A stretch of 64,000 bases of DNA from Magnolia sinica (lineage: Eukaryota; Streptophyta; Magnoliopsida; Magnoliales; Magnoliaceae). A program made the position numbers and the translations under genes. The notes under the pieces are model-generated. The model worked only from the letters and a program-made list of their open reading frames with translations. It had not been told where the DNA came from and searched no databases. Where the stretch lies: NCBI RefSeq assembly GCF_029962835.1, contig NC_080582.1:71730177-71794176 (forward strand), read 5' to 3'. Below are positions 42,898-56,395 of this stretch, piece by piece. Within the stretch, counting starts at the first letter, position 1; the number at the start of each line of letters is the position of its first letter.

Positions 42898-45800
42898 GGA
42901 GGCAAATATCACTTTCAAGACTGCAACTTTATAACATAACTCTTGCCTTTCTTTCGGTTTCTTTTCATTTCTGACTCTTACTTTCTGAACAAAAATATCG
43001 AGTAGAGTTCTCTGTGGCATGATCTGTCTATTATCGGCCCCACCACAACACCATTTTTGGACCCTTGAAATGTGTTCTTCACCCAAATTGTTCCACTGAG
43101 CAAGCATCAAATAGACCCATCTGTTGGAGGCAGTGAGTATGAAAGTAACTCGTTTAGCAGGTCACCGTGTTCAATGCTAGATTAAGGGGGGACCAGCAAT
43201 TTGAGTGTCCACCTTAAACTGTAGTCCATGGGCCTCACCATCGGCTGATGGTTTTGTAGCATCTGTTTCCTTCTCTGGATGGCCCTAGTAGTGCTCATGC
43301 TATCCTGTGACTAGGCATTGGTTTGCAGGCCGTGATGGGATCTGATGGATTATCTAATGGGCCGCATCATGAAAATGCCCTGGTCCAAACATACAAGGCA
43401 AATCTATCTCTGTTACATGTATATGTTGAATGTGGACTTCTGAACATTTTCCCGAACAACCCTGTTTCTTATGTACATGTGGGCCCCCTAGTGACCAGAC
43501 ATCTGATTCTTGGGCCAGTTCGAACATGGGCCCTCCTGATGAATGGCCAGATCATGAGCGGGCATTTCTTACCTGAGCAAATCTTGTTGGCCGGTTTTGA
43601 TCAGTAGGCAGTTTGTGTGATTAACCAACTCACGCAACCTTGTAAACATATATGATAACCATGTCAACTCCCTTGCAATTAGTCATCAGAAATGGTGTGA
43701 AGTTAGCCATTGCCGGTTTTGGGCTGGGCTTCGGCCACAATTTAGATCCGGGCCAAGCTTGACATGGGGCTAGATCCGAATTGATTTGCCCCAGGCCGGC
43801 CTGAGAAATGTAAAAAAAGAGAAGAAAAAAAAACCTCCTAATCTAACTGTTGATCAAGCACGTGCAAAGAAAGAAAAAAAAACTCCTAATCTAACTGTTG
43901 ATCAAGCACATGGTTCTCTCTTCTTATGACAACTCTCTTTCTTACAACCAAAGAATTATGCACACATGAAAACTTATGAGGGGTTTATTGTATTTCAATG
44001 GTTATTGTGGGCCATCAAATAGGATTAGTGAGTTTATCAATTTACCAAAGTAGGGTTGATGTATCATAAACCAAAAATTACTTCTAATTGCTTATCCGGA
44101 TATCACTTATTTTCCATATACTCAAATTTCTTTCAATACTTAATTGTAGAGCCTGCGCGCGCGCACACACAAAGAAAGCTATGGGGCCTATTAAAACATA
44201 TGCTCTATAACTCTATTAGTCCAGTGAATTATATATATCTTCTCTACAATAGCCATATTTTCATTCTCTATTTTTCCATCCATTTTGTTCGTGTTAAACC
44301 GCAATGTATTTGTTTGTGTTAAACTACAATGTATTTGGGTTGGGTTGATCTCAGCTATCCTAATGACATTTTTGTAATTAATTAAATATAAATAATTAAT
44401 AATGAGAGGGATGTGGGTAAATGTGAAATAATAGGCGAGGGAAGAATTTCAAATTTCTTATTTCTTTTTTATTATTTACATGAAGAAAGATTTATAAATA
44501 ATGAGAGGAAGAGGAGGTTGTGTTTATATGAGAGAAAGTTGTATATAACACAACTATATTGCAAGGGAAGAGTTCTAATTATACACAAACATCACAATTC
44601 TAAAATAATCTTCAATAGCAAAAGCCTTAATATGTCTCTACCCCCTCTCTTCTCTCTTGTTATTCATGTCATCTTTCTTTCGTCTATTTTTTTTTTTCCT
44701 TTTATTTTCTTTAATATCGATTTTTCCTCTCTTTCACCATCAAGCTCAAATACATTGTTGGTTTTTATGGTATCATAGCATTAATCTAAATAAGGATATT
44801 TATGTGTTCTAAATTTGTGGATAGAGATAGGTTGAAGCAAGACTAAATCTACCAATTTGATTAGGGTAAGCTCTTTCTTGTTCTTGATTTAATTTTGAAG
44901 ATTTGCGAAACCAATATGGATTTATCATGATTAATGCATGTGGTTGTGAGATGATCATTGTGATATCACATTTTTCATTGGACTAGTTGGAGCGAAATCT
45001 AATCCTAAAAGATCACGAAATTCTCATTTTCTAGGGTCAATTGTTGTGACGAACATGTTGACAATTTTTTTTTTGTTTGATTACCGTTGATTTTTAGAAC
45101 TTGTTAAAAATATTATAGACATCTATTATAATACGAGCAATTCGAATTGTTGCTCTTTGTTGATTATTAACGCAAACATTTGTTGAAATTGCGTGCCATT
45201 ATGATTGATATGAGTTTTATATTGTTGTTCGTTTATAACCAAAATTGATCGAACAAATGATTTTTGACAAAAAACCAAGGCTACTCTCAACAAATATCCT
45301 CTTTTATTTTTTTAGAAAGGGAGGAAGGGGTATACAACTATTTTCCCTAGGCCTGCCTTATTAATTTTTTTCTTCATTTCAAAATGAAATTGAAACATTT
45401 GATTAATAATAGGCCCGTAGAGGACGCTGATATTGTTGAAGTTAGTGCCCTACAAAACTATCCGTGCTCTCATCCATTAGCCACCTAGATGTGATTAGAC
45501 GAATTTCAGCTGTTGATTGTGGTGACCATGGGTCCTAGATTGGACATGTGATATGGCTTAGATAAATTTAGTGTTGCTCTCATTTTATATTCATTGAATT
45601 TATTGAGGAGTGATTCCTTTGGTAGTCCTTAGAACTTGAGATTGGACATGACAATCATTAACCTAAGAGAGTCATGGTCCATGAATCTCAATACCTTGTT
45701 AGACCGTAAGCATCATAGGTGCATGGGACACACATATGGACACCGGTTCATAAGATGTATGGTGATCTTGTTGAGGGGACTAACTTGAGTTAGGATGGAC

Positions 45801-46089
45801 AGTCTCTACAATCGGGAGCCGACTTAATGTCTGTTTATGCCTTGCACTTACTTTGCACGAGAGTGAGCATGCCATGTACATAGGATCCATGTTCAGACTT
45901 TTGGTTATTTACATTGGTAGATCGAGATCAGGTCAACAGCCCGAGGGCCCATTAGCTTGGTCTGTGATTGTGAGATCAAGACTTGATGATGCATAAAAGA
46001 TGGTTTGATCTTTAGACTTGAGGACGTGTAAGGATCACAATCTTGACTGTTCGAATTTAGCTATTCATATGAGATTTATGCGGGGGCCA
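42898..46089. other. Gene-free stretch with repeat scraps and a possible LTR end
   Basis: 43690-43810 has GGGC(C/T)GGGC-type hAT-like repeat DNA. 43830-43920 carries a 43-base tandem repeat (CTCCTAATCTAACTGTTGAT twice). 44155-44172 is a (GC)/(CA) run. At 44769-44780 TGGTATCATAGC is one base from the Met-tRNA primer site TGGTATCAGAGC, and the 350 bases before it could be a decayed copia-type LTR, but no gag-pol follows. Nothing else recognised. Confidence 0.4.
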
Positions 46090-46249
46090 ATAAAGTAAAA
46101 ATAGTTGAGTACTTCCATCAAGAGCCGTTGATTTTTGCACGGGCTAATAAGGGATCCATTGGTTTTTCTAGAAACATATTTATGACTTTAATCTGGATAG
46201 AAAACCCTGCAATTTCAATTAAATCCATATTGGACTATATACTTTCAGG

Positions 46250-46840
46250 TACTAATTTTAATGTAGAGCTCCATCTAAGATTGCGTTGGGTAATTGATAG
46301 GACACACATTCTTACCCACATAGAAGTATCCGACCATACGAGCTTTCGCAACATAAAAGGGTTCTTATCTCAAAACGTACTTGATGCGTGTTCATTTAAT
46401 ATGAAAATTTTATATGTTTTAGCCGATTGGGAATGCTTTGCTTCAAATGCTCTGACAAGAACTGATTATTTAATTTTCGAATAATTTAATGTTAAACATC
46501 CACTAAAAATATCACTAAATGAAAATTATGAAAAAATATTATGCTACAAATACAAATGCGTATATTTGCCGGGTTTTTTAGCTCCCTACCTAGTGTTCAG
46601 TACCACCTGTAAGAGTATCAAACTGGTAAAGCTTCCATGAACATGAATGAGTTATTTAACTATCGACGTGCACAACTGTGAAACGCAATTGTGTGTTATT
46701 TTTGGAGTAATGAAATGTCGATTTTCAATATTGAAGACGACATTGTAGTATCTATTTGAAACACAAGTAAAAATTATAGTTGCTTGCTATATGCTATATA
46801 AATTTATACGATTGGAACATGATTTAGACCAAGATCTACG
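46250..46840 (+). pseudogene. PIF/Harbinger transposase (DDE_Tnp_4 type) pseudogene
   Basis: The plus strand reads RWVIDRTHILTHIEVSDHTS then FRNIKGFLSQNVLDACSFNM and LYVLADWECFASN, the conserved catalytic region of HARBI1-like transposases (usually IGAIDGTHI....RPRFRNRKG..SQNVLAACSFD..F.YVLAGWEGSA.D). After shifts it continues with GFLAPY-like, Q-Y-H-L, and MNELFNYRRAQL*NAI. The first catalytic Asp is present; the second is read as Asn. Broken by stops and frameshifts, so inactive. Confidence 0.85.
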
Positions 46841-47199
46841 GGATGTTGGTATACCTGTAGGGGACGTAGAGATTAACACAATGACGTATAGTGTATTAAC
46901 AAACGATTAAAGACAAGTTGGTTCGAGTTACTCAGTGCGAGGAGTATGCATGATAAGAGTGTGCGGCGATATTGCCAAAAAAAATATGGGCAGACACCCT
47001 AAACAATAGTAGGAATAGATATGAGTACTCTACATTACTTTTATTTGAATGTACTTTTAAAGAAATGTGAGTACCTTTTATCGTAATATATTTTATGCGT
47101 GAATTTAGTATATGTTTTGGACATCAAGAAGAGCATGTGTCGCTTCTTTAATCGTGTTAATTGATATCGCATGTGTCTTGTTTTAAGTGACATTTACGA

Positions 47200-47990
47200 T
47201 ACCTCATTTCATAACTGTCTGTCATCGTCATAGGTGGGATGTTGGAAATATGGACAAATCGTGCAGCGATGCCAACACAATTTTCGGAAAAAACTCTATT
47301 TCTCCTGACATGGTTTTCACTGCATGAAAAGCCTGTCAGATTCCTTGCTAATTCTTCAACTATAGCACTAAAAGTAAAATGAACTAGAGAAATATATCAA
47401 ATACTGTTGGACACGTTGCTAGAGCAAATTGCATTAGAATGCAAATTTGACAATGGCTTTAACAGAGAAGTGTATTAAGCTGCAGCTGACGAGGTGACGA
47501 AACAAACCCACATGAGTGTAAATTAGATGAATGTGCAAAATTGTATGATGTATCACAAGAGAGAATACAATGATGTTAAAGACATACTCGCTGCAAACGG
47601 TTTCAGATGAGATGACAAACGAATGATCATTACGACTCTTAACGAGGTTTGAAAGGAAAATCTAAGGGTAATAATATCTCACAACTGCTCAGACGGATGT
47701 GCTTGCGTGATATATTATTATTTGTTAATATAGTATTGTCCTATTAAAGTCTCTACTTGTTAATCAGTTGCCCACGTGTGTTGTAGTCCCACCTGTGAGT
47801 TTAAAGATTTCAGGGTAAGAGAATAAAAAGAATGAATGATTTAACAGTAGTCGTCGGTGATTATCAGGTTACGGGAAGTTATGTATAAAGTAGGAATATG
47901 TTTGCATCTTCATCTCATATTTAGTAAGATTTAAAGGAAACATTATCAAACTCGGATAAGGATATGCAAGATACTGTGGATCTATCTTCT
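47200..47990 (+). pseudogene. PIF/Harbinger Myb/SANT-like ORF1 pseudogene
   Basis: Broken plus-strand sequence near 47455-47660 reads NGFNREVY*AAADEVTKQT, then YYKREYNDVKDILAANGFR-like text and a W/ITT.NEV end. That matches the Myb_DNA-bind_3-type partner protein of plant Harbinger elements, which helps the transposase act on element ends. It lies downstream of and in the same direction as the transposase remnant, so both probably come from one element. Confidence 0.78.
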
Positions 47991-50900
47991 AAAACTTTAG
48001 GACGCTTAACAACGAATTTTCAAAACTTATTTCCATTCTTTGAAGAAACCATTTCATTCTGACACTGAATTGAAATCGACAAGATATTATCATATTCGAA
48101 TGAACCTCACTGTTTGTAGGTACCTTATTCATAAAAAAATGATTCCATATGAATAATTATTTTATAAATTGTTATAATATTCGTATAGTGTATATGTGAA
48201 CGTAGACGAGTAAGGATAAATATTATTTCGTATTGGTTGACTATCGTCCGGATATATACTTTTCCTGGGATGAGGCAATGTTGGAAGTCGAAAGATATAT
48301 CAGCTATATTTATCACTTCTTGAAATCATATTGAAAGATACGATTGATTGGTGAAATTCTTATCAGAACCATAAGACTAAAATATTTGTGGAATGACCAA
48401 AAAGAGTTAAAAATTCTCATGAATTTTTAGTTTCATGTTATGATATTAACCTCATTAAGCTCATCGATCCAATGCAGGATTTTAACTATGGTTTCTAAGG
48501 GTACGTCGAAGAAGGAGAGTCCCTTATTGATTGAGGAAAGAGTAGTCGTGATGGTTGTTGGGATTTTGTTATTATATATATATATATATACATATATATA
48601 TGTATATGTATATTGCTTTATATATTGTCATTAGGCCTTAGTTCAACCAAACATAAATATTAGTTAAACAATCATTCTTAAAATCAATTTTAAGATGGAA
48701 TATGTTGATGGACTTACTAACTAATTGGAATAGTTCTGCCTACAAATTATTTTCATGTTAATTTATTTTATATGCACATGCCGCATTCTTGTATTATGCT
48801 ACATTTATTATGATATCAATCTTAGTAGTTAGGATTTTTTTTTTATCAATTTCATTTATGCGTAATCGATAATTATAGAGCCTCTATATGTATATGGAAA
48901 AACGACATGTACCATTTGTAAGATTTCTATAAGGTGGGCTTTATTGATCAACATCTGGATCGTCCTAAGTGTTAGATATTGTGATCGTGAGTACTAGTGG
49001 ACCCCACTCAGTTATGATTCATCTAAAATCATGTAAGGGGTGGTGCGCTATAATTGTGTCACATACACAATGTTCTAGTTGGACTACGATTGACAAATTC
49101 GTGTGGAGCCTAAAGGGAGAGGAGTTTCAATGAGTTTTAAATACCTCAACCCTCTAAACTATATAAACAATATTGGGTCCCTAAGCCTACATATGGTTGA
49201 AGCTTCTATTCCCATCTCGATACTTCTCTAAAGAGTGTATGGTGTGGAAGACTACGGTATCAAGCTTACAGAGATGGCGTCCCAATTAGGTATGAATTTT
49301 AGATTTCTTGATCCCTATCTTCGACGTAGTAAACGGTCCTTTCAGTTATGCAAATAGAGTTTACAGTTTCTACACTTAATCTCTTTAGGAGTGTTATTAA
49401 CAAGACACTCCTTTGGCAGAGTTTTAACTTACCTCAACTATGTCATCAGTTGAGACATTCTTTGTTTTTTTTTTTTGGTGTTGCTTTAATATGTTTTATT
49501 CTTCGTTTCATTTGTCAGGAATGTTACGAGCGGAATCCAGGTATTCCGGCAATTGTATGCACACAAAGAAAGGATAAACGCTATTAACTTCCGATCACGA
49601 ATCATCTTGCATGACATTTCACTTCATAATTCACATGTAAAGTGTATATTTCATATTCAACTATAACCAATGACCATTTAATAATCAGAAGAAGCTACTA
49701 ATCATATACTTTATTTCATAATTCAATGAGAGCAAGTACCCCCCACCCCACCACACACACACAGAGCAAAGAGTATGTGGTATGTGTTCTTTCCTTGCTG
49801 TTAGTTTTGGTATTTTTGGATAATGAAATTCATGTTTTTTGTGTTTATATTTTGGATTATTATATTCATACTCTTTTAGTTATTTATATTTGTTTCATAC
49901 TTTCATATGAGTTTTGATGGATTTGAATAGTTCGTCTGTGGGTTTAATGATTTTTTTGGAATGTATTTATGTTTTAATTGGTGCTACTAATCATATACTC
50001 TATCTGCTTCATTGAATAGGAATTATGCACATTGCTATTAATTTTCTTAAGCAAGAACATGTTAGGGAGATTGATGTCATGTTTAACTGAAAAATCTATA
50101 CTACTAGCGAGTCTATATTGAAATGATTGATTGATATCTAATCGCGAACAACTTTTATTTATGCCACGTAAGTCTTAGTTCGTTGTCATAAATTATTTCT
50201 ATGATTAATTTAATGTTTGTTGATTTATTCACTCATAAACATTCTGTTCCTTATAAATGTTAGAGATAAAGAGTTGAAATGTATAGAGTAATCCAGATAT
50301 TTATTTATGTCGTTTCCAATTAAATATATGCTTTACTTAATAATAAGTATTTATGTCTAACGATTAATGGGTACAACCGACATATGTAGTGAATAAAGTA
50401 GACATGTGGTAGGAGGATTACTTGCGATACGTAGTAGGTGACGACCTCTTCGAAATATATGAATCACTTGTTACATTATACGGGATGTATTTTTACAACC
50501 ATTGTATTTTACCTTATTTCACAAATCAATGATTATTCGATGTTGAGGCATTACCTATGAAGTGGACTTGACAGTGCGTTATACGTCGATGAACTTAAAT
50601 TCAGGGGACTTCATATTCTTGCGCAAGAAATATAGCAATAGAGGTCTTTAACGATAGACGGAGCTTCAAAAATGTTGTCAGGTCACACATGAGAGTTGTT
50701 CATTTACATGTTTGAATTTTTATTTCTTTGCATTATTTTTTTTGTAAGGCTCATTTGATGTAATGATAGTGTGTGGATGTTTTGTTAATACAATTGAAGA
50801 GTTCTTGTGAATTGTATTTTCTTCCATCCATTTTCATCGTCTCTGCAAAAATTCAGACTCTAATACACGCACATGTAGTTTGTGTTACACAAACTACTCA

Positions 50901-52146
50901 GTTGACCATCCTTGTATGATACACTGCGGAAGCCAGATGCATGTACGCAAGATCTCGGATGTATGTTTTACACACAATGTCCAATATTAGTAAGCATTTT
51001 TAAAATGATGGTGAGTCATCTAAAAAATGTATAAAAGGCCAGAACTTCCAAATTACTTACCTGATTGGGGATAGAGCATAGCACAACAATTATTAGTTCA
51101 TAATTGGATTTTGGAGTACTCGCCCGCCCATTTTCAACCAGCCATTTCATAGACGTGTAAACTTAGGTGGCAATTGCACATTCAGTTTGAAATGGATGGG
51201 ACAATCTATCCACCATGTATCACCATGTTGTTTGGATGGTTAGGATTTCTGTACGCATGTGGCAAGTCTTCGTAGCATAATTCATCAACTTTTCAAAATC
51301 GATGGTCAACTATTACCCACAGGTAGTGAGGATACAGTCATATGTAGTAAATCAAGTAGTCACTGCAGAACCACACATTTCAACTAGCCGAGTTTCCAAA
51401 CAAAACGTAAATTTGATTACAAAGTTTGATGACTTATGCAAATCAGTTTCTAAAAAGCCTCTTCTACTGTCTTATGTTTTCCAATGCAGCACACCTCCAC
51501 TCCAAACGTGACTGCATGCAGAAGTCTCGTGCATATATGACTTCACTTATGTAATCCAAACATGAATCATGCATAACTATATTCCAACAATTTCACGACA
51601 AAGCCTAATAGGTAACAATTATATTTTTTAAACAATTCCATCACATCAAATCCCACTGTAGTTGGCGCGCCAAACATCTCTTAATAGCTAACTAAAACCT
51701 TTACTTAAATACATAAATTTAACTTTAATTAAAACGACTTTGGTCAGCCTTCTTTGAAATGATTCCCTGTCTGCACCATCGAATTCAAGATATCTCCATC
51801 ATAGCCACTCATTAAGTAAGCCACACAGGTGCAATGAATGTGGCCCATTGAAATATCTTTAAATAATTTATTATTTTATTTAAGCATGACCTTACTAATT
51901 AGGTACTATCCTAAATTTTTCATATGCTCATCTTAAAATTGGGGTCATTGCAAATACTCTCGGAAGTGATATTTTGATAGGTTAGATGTGTGTTGTGAAA
52001 GTATTTGTACATAACAGAAGTGAAATTAATAAAATTATGTTTCTAAGCATATATGAATGAACATGAACTTAAAACCAAATGTACCTTTTATTAAGAGCAA
52101 AAGATGATTGACACTTGCTCTTTCTCTAATTCTATTTTCAAATCGA
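47991..52146. other. AT-rich decayed intergenic DNA
   Basis: No gene recognised. A (TA)/(TG) microsatellite lies at 48577-48612. At 49160-49180 CTATATAAACAATATTGGGTCC resembles an LTR promoter, followed by a short open frame start (ATGGCGTCCCAATTAGG, 49273), possibly a decayed LTR element. 49750-49764 is a CA run. The rest shows nothing I can name. Confidence 0.4.
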
Positions 52147-52151
52147 CCACC

Positions 52152-53516
52152 TGTAGACACCCCACCCAGGCTAATATCTTGAGAAAGCTAAGGTGATCTG
52201 AGAATCATGATCATATCCGAACCAAAACCCCAAACCTTAGCCTAAACCTCAAGCCTTACCCTAAACCCTAAACCCAGCCTAACCCTAGCTTAACCTAAAC
52301 CCCAAAACATCTTCACAACCGAAACGTACATACAAATTAGTACAAAACTACATCATTTGAGCCCAAAAGCCCGAAAGAAGACTTCCTGACGAGCCAGAGC
52401 ACCAACGAAATCCCACCGATCAAAGACCAGCCCGAACCAAGCCCAGGCGGTAGTCAGACTACCGCGGGCGATAATCTGACTGCCGCTCCAGAAACAGACA
52501 GGTGTCTCCTTCGAGCAACAGTTGTCTCTCGTCCTAAAGTCAACTTTCATATAGATTTATCCCTCCAGCCTACCTTATTTACCGTTTTACCAATCCCCAA
52601 GAGCCAATGAGAGTGCGCCACATGACAATCCCCTCTCCTCAACCAATCCCAAGCTGCCGTGTTAACTTTTACTGCTCTCAAACTTAACAATCACAGCAAT
52701 ACCATTGGAGAAGGCCATAAATAGCTTCTTCTCTTCACATTTTACACAACAAAGAGAAACCCAAAAGCCAAGTGAGAGAGAGGGAGAGAGAGGAAGAGAG
52801 TGAGGGTGAGAAGGAGCTCCCAAACCTCTAAGTTCAGATTTTTCAGCCACCCTTTAGCCTCCTTCCAACTTTCTTAACCCCAAGTCCAACCCGAATTGAT
52901 CATGGTGCAACCCATGTCTTAGCTTACTCAAGATCAAGCCAAGGATCTTTTCATTTTACATACAAACATTCATCATCATGACATCTATTCCCTCCTCAAC
53001 CCCCCTACTTCTCTAAATATCTAGTGAACATATGCTTTGTGACTTGCCGTACCTCGGATCCTTTTACATCAGAAATTCTTAGTGTCTAGTCCATTTTTCT
53101 TTACCTTTTTGCGCAAGCATCATCACATCTGCTCTCTGGACACATCATTGGATGTATGCCGTGGCTTACCAAAATTTTGGATAGCGTTACATCAGAAATC
53201 CACATATGCCTAGTCCTATTTTGGCCACATCATCCAACCATTGAGATTGCCTTATCATGCTAAGTAGAGATCGTACATTTGTACGGGCAGAGAGGGTAGA
53301 CTGAGGTTCCTTACTCAGAATCTCTAAAATCGCAAATCCGGAGTCAACTTAAAGTAAGAGAGTATTCAGATTCTCTAACTTTACACATTCCGTAGGATTT
53401 TGAGTCAAGTGGCTAGTGGCCAACTCCAAGTCCACATCACACCACCAATCCAAATCATCCAAAACACCCCACCATAAAACATAGACCAGTGTGGGCACCG
53501 ATTTCCAACGTTCACA
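52152..53516 (+). mobile_element. Solo LTR (1365 bp), Ty3/gypsy type
   Basis: Starts TGTAGACACCCCACCCAGG and ends CCAACGTTCACA, termini typical of a widespread plant gypsy (Tat/Ogre-like) LTR. Flanks CCACC (52147-52151) and CTACC (53517-53521) differ by one base. A TATA-like CCATAAATAG at about 52714 is followed by a GA-rich leader. It includes degenerate CCCTAAA repeats (52245-52300). No internal gag-pol remains. Confidence 0.78.
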
Positions 53517-53521
53517 CTACC

Positions 53522-54295
53522 CTAGCATTTCTACTTTATGTATTATGGAAGCTTTCTTGGAGTATGAAACTCTATAGGGCTTCATAGGTTGCTTTTATGT
53601 ATTTATTGACTTGTAAGTCTTTAACACCAAGCTTTCTTTATTATAGAGGAATCCTTACAGGTTATTTAAACTGTAAGTAATACCCGTAATATATTTTCCT
53701 AAACATATAAGAACTTTAGCTAAGTTAAATTCATCCAAGACATTTTCATGTGTATACTGGACAGATGTACTCGATCACTATCTTATGTTATCATACACAT
53801 ATCCTTTTACATACAAATTTAAGGTCCATTGTCCTAAGCTTATCGTATCACACGAACATGATTGATCATCCAAAAATAAATTTGAATCGTTAATTTTACA
53901 AGACTGCATATAATGATTTTGAAATCAATTATTTAATCAAAACGATTTGTAAAGCTAATTTGGCCGGTTATGTTGACCAATCATTTTGATGCTTGATATA
54001 AGATTAAACCCATAAGGGTAGTATATCTTTTGTCGAGAATTCTAATCCTTAAAATAATATGATCAATCAACCAATTCACCACAATCCACGTAAGAGGTCC
54101 ATATATTGATGAATCAAAACAATCAATTAAATCTCCACTAGAACCTTAAGTCCCCTCAAGTCTAACAATAAGCATAACAAGCATAAGAAGTGTAAGCTGA
54201 AACTGGACAATTACATCCAACTTGACTTCCTAAATCTAGTCAATGTGTACATATAGACATACTTACATTTGAATTAGGACAATGTCACACAGTAG
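53522..54295. other. AT-rich spacer, nothing recognised
   Basis: No open frame, repeat ends or RNA-like feature supported. Confidence 0.5.
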
Positions 54296-54307
54296 AGACT
54301 TACCATA

Positions 54308-54464
54308 GGCTCCTTACTCTTCCTCTGATGGTAGACTCTAAGGAGTTTTAACACCCGGTCAAAGGTTCGAGTACCTATAGGTGGTGAAATCCCGCTACAT
54401 TGTGAGTGTATGGGGGTGTGTGCGCGTGTGTTAAAAAAAGATACGAAAATAAAAATAAAAATAA
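54308..54464 (+). mobile_element. tRNA-derived SINE (157 bp) with target duplication
   Basis: Carries a pol III B-box match GGTTCGAGTAC (about 54364-54374) downstream of a tRNA-like start (CTCTGATGGTAGACTCTAAG). It ends in (AAAAT)n-type tail sequence. Flanked by AGACTTACCATA (54296-54307) and AGACTCACCATA (54465-54476), one mismatch. Confidence 0.82.
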
Positions 54465-55384
54465 AGACTCACCATACACACAATAGTCATACCATGTATG
54501 GTGACTTATGGATTAAGCTATCCTAACTTATCTGTTGCCTATGACAATATTCTAGGCTTGTGAAGAGCCAAATAAATTAGGGTCATAACATATTTTACAT
54601 TAAACTTGTCTTGCTTCATTTCTTAAGGATATGAATGAAAACTCATAAATAATTCATCTTAATCATATTCATTTCATATATATAGCATAACAATGAGCAA
54701 TAAACAAACTATCAATAAAGAAAATATATATAATTTATTAAACTAAAAAGACATACATTCAAACATATTATGTATAAAGATGCAAGTAGAGATAGCGAAC
54801 GTATGGGTAGTATTTGGAGATATTGAGGAAGTATAGTGGAAGGATATAAGATTTTCTAATCAGAATGTTTTAGTGGAGAATGAAAAATGGCATCTCAAAT
54901 TAAAAAAATAATCATCTTTTTCACTAAGTTTATTCTCCTTGTGATATGGAAGGCTTCCAAACACATTTCAGGTTTTAATGATAACCCCTAAGAATATAGT
55001 GACAAATCTTATTCTCGAAAATTTCTAGAATTGAAATTTTCTCATTGCTATTTTCATATTTAGATGTTCTTCTGGTAACATTGTTGGAAGATCTCGTTAA
55101 AAATAAAAATTAACGAATAATTTTAAAATTTTAAATTATAATTTTAAAATGAATCTTTTAGAGTATAAGGGCTTGTTTGTTAACTTTGAATTTTTGCACT
55201 TAATGCGGAATTTGGAAGATGTTTCATGTTGCTCCATTTTATGCCGAAATCTTTTCATGATAGGAGTCTATCTTAATGGGAATCAAGAATGCGCTCTGTG
55301 CTTATTATTTTTAATCCCAAATTGTCCTTTGCGACAAAGAATTTCTTCTTTGCATTATATACATCCCAACTTTTAACATGGGAT

Positions 55385-55815
55385 ACTTCTTTGAGCCCAC
55401 CATGATTTATGTATTAGATCCACACCGTCTATCAACTTTTCTATATCATTATAAAGCATGAACCGAAAAAAGATGCACATCCAAAGCTCAAGTTAACCAC
55501 AACACATAAAGTACTGGGATAGGAACGACTTAAAACCTTCCTGATGTCCACTGTAAAGCTTATTTGCCATCAAATCTCTTTATAAGATCACATAGACTTG
55601 AATGAAGGAAAAACACAAAAATCAGCTTGATTAGAGCCTTATGTGGCCCCAAGAAGTTTTCAATGATAGGCAGCTAATTCCCACTGTTTCTTATAGTGTG
55701 GCCCACTTAAGCCTTATATTTGCCTTGTTTTTTGTCTTAATTTCTAAAATAATATGAAAAAAATGAATGGATGGTATGCATAAAACATATATATCATAGT
55801 AGGCTCCACAAAGCC
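55385..55815. repeat. GGGCCC-type repeat, subfamily A
   Basis: Starts AGCCCACCATGATTTATGTA, ends AAACATATATATCATAGTAG, with the inner blocks TGTGGCCCCAAGAAGTTTTC and TAGTGTGGCCCACTTAAGCC in family order. Confidence 0.65.
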
Positions 55816-55904
55816 CTTAACTGTTTATATTTAGGTAGATCTTAGTGGGGTAGTAAACAATACCCTCCCAGATTTGGGGTGCGAATTATGTGTAAATGCC
55901 TTTC

Positions 55905-56395
55905 ACATGAAGTTTCTGTGCTGGAATATTAGGTGGGGCCCACCATTATGTTTATGATAAATCTAATCTATCTATCTGTGTTTTGAAATCATTTTATAGC
56001 TCGATATAAAAAATGAAGAGGATACAAGAGTTAAGTGGGCTGCACTAAAGGAAAAGTTGGGTAGGAAAATTTCTATCATTGAAACCTCCTCGAGGACAAC
56101 AGTGATGTTTACATGCTATCAATACTGTTCATACTATCATTCATAGTGAGATGAACTCAAACCACAAATATTAGCATGATTGAAAACTTACATGACCCCA
56201 TGAATATGTTAATTATGGGAGTCCAATCCTCACATTTTCAGCCCATTTGAGTATTCGATACGGTTCATTTTTAGCACTATGTCCTAAAATGATCTCACAA
56301 AACGGATGGACAAGGTGGATTTCACACAAACATCATGGTGGGCCCCACCTAGATTTCCAGCGATGTACTTCATGGGAAAGGCTTTCCCATGAAAT
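55905..56395. repeat. Palindromic GGGCCC-type repeat, subfamily B
   Basis: Arms AGGTGGGGCCCACCATTATG and CATCATGGTGGGCCCCACCT are inverted, with outer GAAAGGC / GCCTTTC and TTCATG / CATGAA parts as in the copy at 6674. Same subfamily at a site 49 kb away. Confidence 0.72.

Noticed and set aside
43323-43607. 94-codon open frame after the minisatellite
   Set aside because: Lies in GGGCC-type repeat DNA; no recognisable protein.
44413-44800. Copia LTR with primer-binding site
   Set aside because: Only the primer-like TGGTATCATAGC and an AT-rich lead-in are visible; no second LTR or coding domain, so not called as an element.
52245-52300. CCCTAAA-like repeats as a telomere or interstitial telomere
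   Set aside because: Degenerate, few units, and located inside a solo LTR.
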